Assembly: GCA_024280535.1 (NCBI GenBank)
Contig: JAJRPY010000138.1
Location: 1-13,139 of the forward strand
Source: Gammaproteobacteria bacterium
GTDB lineage: Bacteria; Pseudomonadota; Gammaproteobacteria; PS1; Pseudothioglobaceae
Reading direction: 5' to 3'
DNA length: 13,139 bases
Shown: positions 7,814-13,139 of the stretch, piece after piece
Layout: every line of letters starts with the position of its first letter
Position numbering within the stretch: the stretch's first letter is position 1
The notes under the pieces: model-generated
The model's input: the letters and a program-made list of their open reading frames with translations, nothing else
Told to the model about the DNA's origin: nothing
The model's database searches: none
Program-made: the position numbers and the translations under genes

Positions 7814-8578
7814 CTAGTTTTTTAGTGTGTAATGTGGCGTGTATAGTGGATAGCTTTTTTGTAGTACACGACGTGCATCTTTTGCCAGAACTGGGGTGTT
7901 AATAATGTCATAATTATGGGCCATTAAGTGTAGTGCTGCCGGCACAGAAGGGGTGTTTGGGTATTTTTCGATAATGAATTTAGCGCGATTAATTGCGGCA
8001 ATATTGGCACCTTTTTCTGTATAGTAAATGGCAACAAATAACTCATGGCGAGATAAGATATTTCTTAAAATAACTAGGTGGCTTTTGGCCTCTTTGGTAT
8101 ATTTACTTTTAGGGAATTTGTCAATTAAGGCTAAGTAATAATTAAACGAATCGCGCACTGAGCCAATATCACGCTGAGCGCTGTCGGTCATATAACCATC
8201 TAAGATTGAGTGGGATTTTTGCTCTGAAATAACGCCGCGCAAGTAATATGCGTATGGCGTGGAGAAGTGATTAGGGTAAAGTTTGATGTAGTTGTTTAGA
8301 TGCTCAGTGGCAGTGTCATATTCTTTATCTTTATACAGCACATAGGCGATTTCAAGTTTGGCTTGCAGTGCGTATTTTGAACTAGGGTAGGCGGCTTGCA
8401 ATTGCTCAAATAATTCAACCGCCTCATTTACCAGCCCGTTGGAAGCCTTTTCTGTTGCCTGTGCAAAGAATGTTTTTGGTGACCAGCCTTTGGTGATAGA
8501 TTCGCGTTTTCTCTCATCCTCAAGACAGCCACTGAGTAGCAAGGTTAATAAAGATAAAATTAGAGTGAGTTTTTTCAT
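7814..8578 (-). CDS. bamD: Outer membrane assembly lipoprotein BamD
   Basis: This 254-residue lipoprotein (E. coli BamD 245) is part of the BAM complex that inserts beta-barrel proteins into the outer membrane, working with BamA at the periplasmic face. The N-terminus is a lipoprotein signal with lipobox LLSG-C18; the residue after C18 is Leu, not Asp, which favours outer-membrane sorting. Residues about 30-250 are TPR-like helical repeats, with recognisable segments such as SKYALQAKLEIAYVLYKDKEYDTA, NHFSTPYAYYLRG (about 103-115) and the RDSFNYYLALIDKFPKSKY region (about 143-161). It is divergent from spoT and first in the group with the yajR-like gene and ssb. Ribosome binding site is weak (GAAGAA). 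An essential gene in most Gram-negative bacteria and intact here. Confidence 0.95.
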   Translation of the reverse strand: MKKLTLILSLLTLLLSGCLEDERKRESITKGWSPKTFFAQATEKASNGLVNEAVELFEQLQAAYPSSKYALQAKLEIAYVLYKDKEYDTATEHLNNYIKLYPNHFSTPYAYYLRGVISEQKSHSILDGYMTDSAQRDIGSVRDSFNYYLALIDKFPKSKYTKEAKSHLVILRNILSRHELFVAIYYTEKGANIAAINRAKFIIEKYPNTPSVPAALHLMAHNYDIINTPVLAKDARRVLQKSYPLYTPHYTLKN

Positions 8579-8677
8579 GATATTCTTCAGATAAATTAAT
8601 TGTAAATATGCGAGATATTATACTGACGCATAAGTATTATAATAGCAAAACTTAACACAAGATTTATTCGGTATCAA
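8579..8677. promoter_or_regulatory. Divergent promoter region between bamD and spoT
   Basis: The 99-base spacer must hold start signals for both directions. A perfect TATAAT occurs on the plus strand at 8638-8643, inside the palindrome ATTATAAT (8636-8643) that also reads TATAAT on the minus strand, and another TATAAT lies on the minus strand at 8622-8617. No convincing -35 is seen at 16-18 bases from any of them; the nearest for the minus box is TTGCTA at 8648-8643, spaced 20. Consensus evidence only. Confidence 0.35.
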
Positions 8678-10780
8678 ATGTCAAAAAATAATCAAAGAAT
8701 TTTAATTAGCGATTTATGCAGTGTGCTTGATGGCTATATGTCTCCCTCACAGGTTAAGGGAGTTTATCAAGCGTACATTGTTGCTGCAACAGCGCACGAT
8801 GGTCAGTATCGCAAATCAGGCGAGGCTTATGTATTCCATCCACTATCAGTGGCCATGATTTTGGCTAAATTACAATTGGATTGTTGTTGTATTACAGCGG
8901 CAATATTGCATGATTGTATTGAAGATACCAGTGTCACTTACGAAGAAATTAAGCATGATTTTGGACAAGAAATTGCCCATATTGTTGAAGGCGTTTCTAA
9001 ACTAACCAATCTTGAGTTTCATACTAATATTGATAAACAAGCGCAAAACTTCCGCAAATTATTCCTAGCCATGAGTGACGATATGCGTGTTATGATAATC
9101 AAACTGGCTGACCGACTGCATAATATGCGCACACTATCTTCCATGAAGCGTGACAAACAACTAAGCATTGCCAAAGAAACTGCCGAAATACATGCGCCAA
9201 TTGCCAGAAGGCTAGGGTTAAACAGTATTAGGATAGAACTGGATAATTTATGCTTTAAGGCGATTTACCCTTTTCGTTATGGTGTATTGGCTAATCAGAT
9301 TAAAAAGCAGTACGGCAATCGATCTAAAGTGGTTAGCAATATTCAAGTGCAATTAAGCAAGCGTTTGGTGCAGGAGGGCTTGCCCGAGGTTGATATAAGC
9401 GGTCGACACAAACAGCCTTGTAGTATTTATAAGAAAATGAAAAACAAGGGTTTAAAGTTTGCTCAAGTGCTGGATATGTACGCTTTTAGGGTGATTGTCA
9501 AGGATGTAGCTCAATGCTATCAAGCACTGGGGATTATTCATAATTTGTACAAGCCACTTCCAGGCAAATTTAAAGACTATGTAGCCTTGCCAAAGTCTAA
9601 TGGTTATCAATCATTGCATACTATTTTATTTGGTCCGAATAAAATTTTTATTGAAGTTCAAATTCGTTCTGAAGATATGCATTTTGTATCCGAATACGGC
9701 ATTGCAGCGCACTGGCATTATAAAAGTGATACAAAAAATAACGCTGAATTGGCCAGCAATTGGCTGGGCTCTTTGCTTGATATTCAGAGAAATTCTGACA
9801 CTTCGCTAGAGTTTTTAGAAGAAACAAAAAATGATTTATTCCCATCAGAAGTATTTGTATTCACGCCTGATGGCGATATTATGCAACTGCCATATGGTGC
9901 CACCGTGCTGGATTTTGCCTATATGGTTCATACCAGCGTTGGCGATCACACCCTAAAAGCAAAAATTGATCAAGTAAGCCTGCCTATTTCAACCATACTA
10001 AAATCAGGGCAAACTGTTGAAATAATCACCAGCAAACATACCAATCCAAATCCTTCATGGCTAAATATGGCAATTACTGCCAAAGCCAAACACTCAATTA
10101 AAGCCTATCTTAAAGCGCAATCAGCGGCTGAGTTAATTCAGCTAGGGAAATACCTACTGAGTAATGCTGTTAATTATATGGGAATTGAGGTTGATGCGAT
10201 TGAGGCAAATAAGTGGAAAAATTGTTTAGATGAGCTAAATTGTGATAGCAAAGAAACAATGTATATGCGCATTGGTTTAAGTGAGATATTGGTATCAGTA
10301 GTGCTAAACAAACTGCAATGCGAGGGTGAACACTGTGTTATTCAACGCATTAAAATTGACAACACACGAGACAAGGCTATCAGTTTTGCGCATTGTTGTT
10401 ATCCAATTCCTGGTGATAGTGTGGCTGGTATTTTAACCATCTCTAAGGGGATGGTGATGCACCGCACCGATTGTGCCAATTTAATCCATGCCAAGAATAA
10501 ACACGCACAATGGCTGAGTATTGATTGGCAAACGAATGAAAGTGAGTATTTTGAGGTAAAAATTATTATTGATGTGGTTAATCGACGCGGCTCTTTGGCC
10601 TCAATTGCCAGCACTGTTTCTAAACTAGGCAGCAATATTGAGGATATTGAAGTACAAGAAAAAGACAACTCAATTAAGTCTTTAGCGCTAGTTATTAGCG
10701 TCACTAATACTAATCATTTGCAAATAATCTCGCGAAATCTAAGCGCGTTGGCGTTCGTTCGAGAAGTGTATAGGGCTTAA
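8678..10780 (+). CDS. spoT: Bifunctional (p)ppGpp synthetase/hydrolase SpoT
   Basis: This 700-residue protein (E. coli SpoT 702) makes and degrades the alarmone (p)ppGpp that controls growth under starvation. The N-terminal HD hydrolase domain is complete: H54, H78-D79 in AAILHDCIEDT, the EGVSKL segment, and D145 in KLADRLHNMRT. The synthetase domain (about 230-340) has DMYAFRVIV, PGKFKDYVALPKSNGYQSLH and EVQIRSEDMHFVSEYGIAAHW. A TGS domain (about 388-450, EVFVFTPDGDIMQLPYGAT) follows, then a helical/zinc-finger-like region (FAHCCYPIPGD) and a C-terminal ACT domain (about 625-700). An intact HD site distinguishes it from RelA. It stands alone, not in the rpoZ-spoT-trmH order of E. coli. No good ribosome binding site precedes this ATG, but alignment with E. 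coli SpoT supports it. Confidence 0.96.
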   Translation: MSKNNQRILISDLCSVLDGYMSPSQVKGVYQAYIVAATAHDGQYRKSGEAYVFHPLSVAMILAKLQLDCCCITAAILHDCIEDTSVTYEEIKHDFGQEIAHIVEGVSKLTNLEFHTNIDKQAQNFRKLFLAMSDDMRVMIIKLADRLHNMRTLSSMKRDKQLSIAKETAEIHAPIARRLGLNSIRIELDNLCFKAIYPFRYGVLANQIKKQYGNRSKVVSNIQVQLSKRLVQEGLPEVDISGRHKQPCSIYKKMKNKGLKFAQVLDMYAFRVIVKDVAQCYQALGIIHNLYKPLPGKFKDYVALPKSNGYQSLHTILFGPNKIFIEVQIRSEDMHFVSEYGIAAHWHYKSDTKNNAELASNWLGSLLDIQRNSDTSLEFLEETKNDLFPSEVFVFTPDGDIMQLPYGATVLDFAYMVHTSVGDHTLKAKIDQVSLPISTILKSGQTVEIITSKHTNPNPSWLNMAITAKAKHSIKAYLKAQSAAELIQLGKYLLSNAVNYMGIEVDAIEANKWKNCLDELNCDSKETMYMRIGLSEILVSVVLNKLQCEGEHCVIQRIKIDNTRDKAISFAHCCYPIPGDSVAGILTISKGMVMHRTDCANLIHAKNKHAQWLSIDWQTNESEYFEVKIIIDVVNRRGSLASIASTVSKLGSNIEDIEVQEKDNSIKSLALVISVTNTNHLQIISRNLSALAFVREVYRA

Positions 10781-10788
10781 TAATATTG

Positions 10789-10859
10789 TTGGTTAAAAAA
10801 ATGCCACATTAAGTAGCGTGATTGGTTAAAATAACGCAATTATTGATTAGATTAATCTA
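10789..10859 (+). promoter_or_regulatory. Possible control region before iscX: direct repeat and palindrome
   Basis: The 89-base spacer between spoT and iscX holds TTGGTTAAAA twice (10789-10798 and 10822-10831, 33 bases apart) and a perfect 12-base palindrome TAGATTAATCTA (10848-10859) that ends 10 bases before the iscX ATG. No standard -35/-10 pair with good spacing and no rho-independent terminator for spoT is visible, so spoT may read through. Function is unproven; short A/T-rich repeats can arise by chance. Confidence 0.3.
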
Positions 10860-10869
10860 GGTATTTTTT

Positions 10870-11064
10870 ATGAAATGGACAGACTCGTTAGATATTGCCA
10901 TCGCACTAGATGAAGCGCATCCTAACATCAACCCTTTAAAACTTGGCTTTGTCGAGTTAAGAGAGATGGTAATCGCATTAGATGAGTTTGATGATGTCGC
11001 CGATCAATCAGGGGAAAAAATCCTCGAGGCCATTCAAATGAACTGGATTGAGGAGAAAGAATGA
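10870..11064 (+). CDS. iscX: IscX, Fe-S cluster assembly modulator
   Basis: This 64-residue acidic protein matches IscX/YfhJ (E. coli 66 residues) along its length: it starts KWTDS, has DEFDD in the middle and ends GEKILEAIQMNWIEEKE, very close to the E. coli SNEKILEAILLVWLDEAE end. IscX binds the desulfurase IscS and iron through its acidic face and tunes Fe-S assembly. It normally closes the iscRSUA-hscBA-fdx-iscX operon; here it precedes tolB, with its TGA overlapping the tolB ATG (ATGA at 11061-11064). The GAGGAGAAAG encoding its last residues serves as the tolB ribosome binding site, so translation is probably coupled. No strong ribosome binding site of its own is seen. Confidence 0.93.
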   Translation: MKWTDSLDIAIALDEAHPNINPLKLGFVELREMVIALDEFDDVADQSGEKILEAIQMNWIEEKE

Positions 11065-12334
11065 AAAAATTGGCCGCTATTTTTCTAGTATTGTACGCCA
11101 CCACTACAATGGCAGTATTAGAAGTAACCGTCTTAAAGCAAGATGAAGATACTTTTCCTATTGTTATTTCCCCTTTTTCTGTTCAGGGTAATGCTAAGCA
11201 GGGCAGGGCAATTGCAAATATTATGCGCGATAATTTTAATCGATCAGGGGAATTTAGTGCCTCAAGCGCCAACCACATTATCAACAGTCAAATCGATTTT
11301 AACCAGTGGCGCACCAAAAAATCGAGGCCATTGTAATCGGCAAATTAGAACAAGTGAGCAGAAATATCTTTAATGTTGAAGTTGAGCTGATTGATGTTTA
11401 CACAAGAAAACCACTATATGCCAAAAAATTTGCCGTGCATAATAGTGGTATTAGACGCATCGCACATTATTTATCTGATCAAATTTATTTTGCCTTATTG
11501 GGCAGTAAGGGCTCATTTGATACACGCTTGGCGTACGTAACAGTGACCAATAAGGGCAATGGCAAGCGTGAATATCGCCTAGAAGTTGCGGATTCTGATG
11601 CACAAAACCCGCAAACTATTTTTAAAGCGGCCAGCCCGATTTTATCGCCAACTTGGTCGCCAGATCAAAATAAAATAGCCTACGTCTCATTTAAAAATGG
11701 CCGCTCTGAGGTATTTATTCAATACCCATTTATGCGCCGTAAAACACAAAAATTACCTTATTTTGACGGCATCGCATCAGCACCTGCCTGGCACCCAAAC
11801 GGTAAAAGCATTATTATGACGCTATCAAAAAATGGCAACAAAGATATTTATTCATACCATCTTAAAGACAAACGCCTAACGCGCTTAACAACCGACATTG
11901 GCATTGATACCGAGGCGAGTTATTCAGCCGATGGGAAGCGCATTGTCTTTACCTCCAATCGATCAGGTCAGGTTCAAGTATATATCAAGCAGTTAAGCAC
12001 TGGCGTAATCAAACGCGCCACTTTTGAAGGCAGTTACAATGCCAAAGCAGTCTTTTCACCCGATGGAAAAAGCCTAGCCCTAGTGCACCGAGTTGATAAA
12101 GACTACCGTATTGCCTTATTAGATATTGCCACCAAAGATTTAATTGTCCTTACTGATAATAAGTTGGACGAATCTCCCTTCTTTTCACCCAATGGCGGTA
12201 TGATTATTTTTGCTAGCAATAAAGGCGATACGGGCGTATTGTCAGTTGTTTCAATTTTAGGTCGTCAGACTTTTGAACTGGCCAGTAAATCTGGCGAAGT
12301 TAGAGAGCCAAATTGGTCTCAATATTCTCAATAA
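11061..12334 (+). pseudogene. tolB: TolB, Tol-Pal periplasmic beta-propeller, interrupted by a one-base frameshift
   Basis: TolB is the periplasmic partner of Pal in the Tol-Pal envelope system. The 5' frame (from 11061) encodes a signal peptide (cleavage near TMA|VLEV) and the first part of the N-terminal domain (PIVISPFSVQG..., NRSGEFSASS), then stops at 11336. The second frame continues with IEAIVIGKLEQV and the complete six-bladed propeller, with repeated W/F-S-P-D/N-G motifs (TWSPDQNKIAYVSF, VFSPDGKSLAL, FFSPNGGMIIFAS), to 12334. The join is a run of six A at 11316-11321; one more A reads WRTKKIEAIVIG and gives a 424-residue protein (E. coli 430). Everything else looks under selection. 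It starts by a 4-base overlap with iscX and is followed by pal after 17 bases. A sequencing error, a new pseudogene or slippage rescue are all possible. Confidence 0.9.
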
Positions 12335-12338
12335 TATC

Positions 12339-12344
12339 AAGGAA
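12339..12344 (+). promoter_or_regulatory. Ribosome binding site deciding the pal start
   Basis: AAGGAA lies 7 bases before the ATG at 12352 and fixes that start. An in-frame ATG at 12313 would add 13 residues before a standard lipoprotein signal and overlap tolB. Confidence 0.75.
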
Positions 12345-12351
12345 ATTAATT

Positions 12352-12912
12352 ATGTTAAAAATTATCTCATTAGTAGCAGCCACCGTACTTTTATCCTCTT
12401 GCTTCACCTCTGAAGAGCACGACCAAAAAGTCTCTACCAAATCTAGTACCGTGGACGCTGAAGAAAATATTGTCAAAGCCGACTACTCTCGTTTTGAATC
12501 GCAACAATACGATGGCAGTTATAGTCGTGAAGATGCGCCAAACAGTGCAGTACTACAAAACGCCACTGCCGAGCTTAAAGACGAAGGCGTTGAGTTTGTG
12601 TTATATTTCTCTTATGATGACAGCGAAATAGACGAAGCAGCAACTCAAACCATCATCAAGCATGCAAACTTTATGCGTGACAATCCAGAGCTTAATTTGC
12701 GTTTAGAAGGGCATGCAGATGAGCGTGGCACGCGTGAATACAACTTGGCCTTGGGTGAAAATCGTGCCTTAGCGGTTAAAGAAGTGCTGGGTTTGTATGA
12801 TCTTGATTCACGCATAGCCGTAATTAGTTTTGGCGAAGAGATGCCATTAGTGCGCAACCATGACGAAAGCGCTTGGGGCAAAAATAGACGTGTTGAATTT
12901 GTCTATCAGTAA
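12352..12912 (+). CDS. pal: Peptidoglycan-associated lipoprotein Pal
   Basis: This 186-residue outer-membrane lipoprotein links the outer membrane to peptidoglycan and binds TolB. The signal peptide ends in lipobox LLSS-C17, with Phe at the next position, compatible with outer-membrane sorting. A low-complexity linker covers about 20-75. The OmpA-like domain spans about 78-186, with FSYDDSEI, the peptidoglycan-binding GHADERGTREYN (120-131) including D123, and GENRA (135-139) including R138, ending KNRRVEFVYQ. Length and order match gammaproteobacterial Pal (E. coli 173). It follows tolB by 17 bases and precedes a cpoB-like gene by 5, the usual tolB-pal-cpoB order. Intact. Confidence 0.96.
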   Translation: MLKIISLVAATVLLSSCFTSEEHDQKVSTKSSTVDAEENIVKADYSRFESQQYDGSYSREDAPNSAVLQNATAELKDEGVEFVLYFSYDDSEIDEAATQTIIKHANFMRDNPELNLRLEGHADERGTREYNLALGENRALAVKEVLGLYDLDSRIAVISFGEEMPLVRNHDESAWGKNRRVEFVYQ

Positions 12913-12917
12913 CTAAA

Positions 12918-13139
12918 ATGCAGCGTTTTTTATCGATAATTTTTCTGGCAATATTTGCTTGCCTGCCAGCCTTTGCCGGTATTAATATCGACAAAGTGAT
13001 TATGGATCACAAGCATAAACTCAAGCAATTAACGCATAAAAACCAATTATTGGTTGGCAAGATTGAGCAGCTAGAACAGCAACAAAAGCTCAGTAATCAA
13101 AAAATTGCCGAATTGTTTACATTAATCAAATATAAAAAA
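12918..13139 (+). CDS. cpoB: CpoB/YbgF-like periplasmic coiled-coil protein (partial, runs off the right edge)
   Basis: A frame of 74 codons starts at ATG 12918 and is open to the end of the window. Residues 1-20 form a signal peptide (MQRFLSIIFLAIFACLPAFA). What follows is a lysine/glutamine-rich amphipathic helix (HKLKQLTHKNQLLVGKIEQL and onward) typical of the N-terminal trimerising coiled coil of CpoB, which coordinates peptidoglycan synthesis with Tol-Pal during division. The 5-base gap after pal and the conserved gene order support this. The TPR domain expected downstream is outside the window, so the assignment is by position and coiled-coil character. No clear ribosome binding site; coupling with pal is likely. 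Confidence 0.75.
   Translation, partial: MQRFLSIIFLAIFACLPAFAGINIDKVIMDHKHKLKQLTHKNQLLVGKIEQLEQQQKLSNQKIAELFTLIKYKK

Noticed and set aside
11306..12334. An independent TolB-like gene starting at GTG 11306
   Set aside because: It has no ribosome binding site or signal peptide, and it is the direct continuation of the frame that begins at 11061.
12313..12351. Upstream start for pal at 12313
   Set aside because: It would overlap tolB and place 13 extra residues before a standard lipoprotein signal; AAGGAA before 12352 supports the shorter form.
1..13139. CRISPR array, tRNA, rRNA, insertion sequence or integrase
   Set aside because: No regularly spaced repeats, no cloverleaf-like element, and no transposase or integrase motif was found by reading both strands.

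Overview
The window looks like a chromosomal segment from an AT-rich gammaproteobacterium. Protein sequences and gene repertoire resemble the sulfur-oxidising SUP05/Thioglobaceae group, which includes thiotrophic symbionts of deep-sea mussels. That placement is inferred from protein similarity, base composition, an H2-uptake hydrogenase and a YD-repeat remnant; no ribosomal RNA or other phylogenetic marker is present.

Layout. Positions 1-3143 (minus strand) hold the end of a hydrogenase operon: hupS (Tat-exported small subunit), hupL (large subunit) and the start of a small exported protein that runs off the left edge. The small subunit carries the two supernumerary cysteines of the oxygen-tolerant group 1d enzymes (E. 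coli Hyd-1 type). An 88-bp spacer separates hupS from a divergently transcribed, short and sequence-divergent rpoN (sigma-54). From rpoN to about 5480 there is an accessory patch: a decayed YD-repeat (Rhs/Tc-toxin-like) remnant and an unrecognised 175-176-residue ORF. A HIT-family nucleotide hydrolase gene follows and converges on a minus-strand group, bamD - yajR-like MFS transporter - ssb, which ends in a clear intrinsic terminator. From 8678 onward the plus strand carries spoT (bifunctional ppGpp synthetase/hydrolase), then iscX, tolB, pal and the beginning of a cpoB/ybgF-like gene.

How the genes relate. HupSL should deliver electrons from periplasmic H2 oxidation to the membrane. BamD (outer-membrane protein assembly) and TolB-Pal-CpoB (envelope integrity and division) are core envelope functions; SSB and SpoT are core replication and stringent-response functions. 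iscX sits at the head of the tolB-pal group with a 4-nt overlap, not in an isc operon, and tolQRA is not upstream.

The most striking sequence-level observation is that two conserved genes, tolB and the yajR-like transporter, are each interrupted once, at a run of six A/T where seven would restore the frame, while intact seven-base runs exist elsewhere in the window. This could be assembly error, early decay, or frame restoration by slippage at poly(A/T). I did not find a CRISPR array, tRNA, rRNA, insertion sequence or an obviously new multi-gene system.
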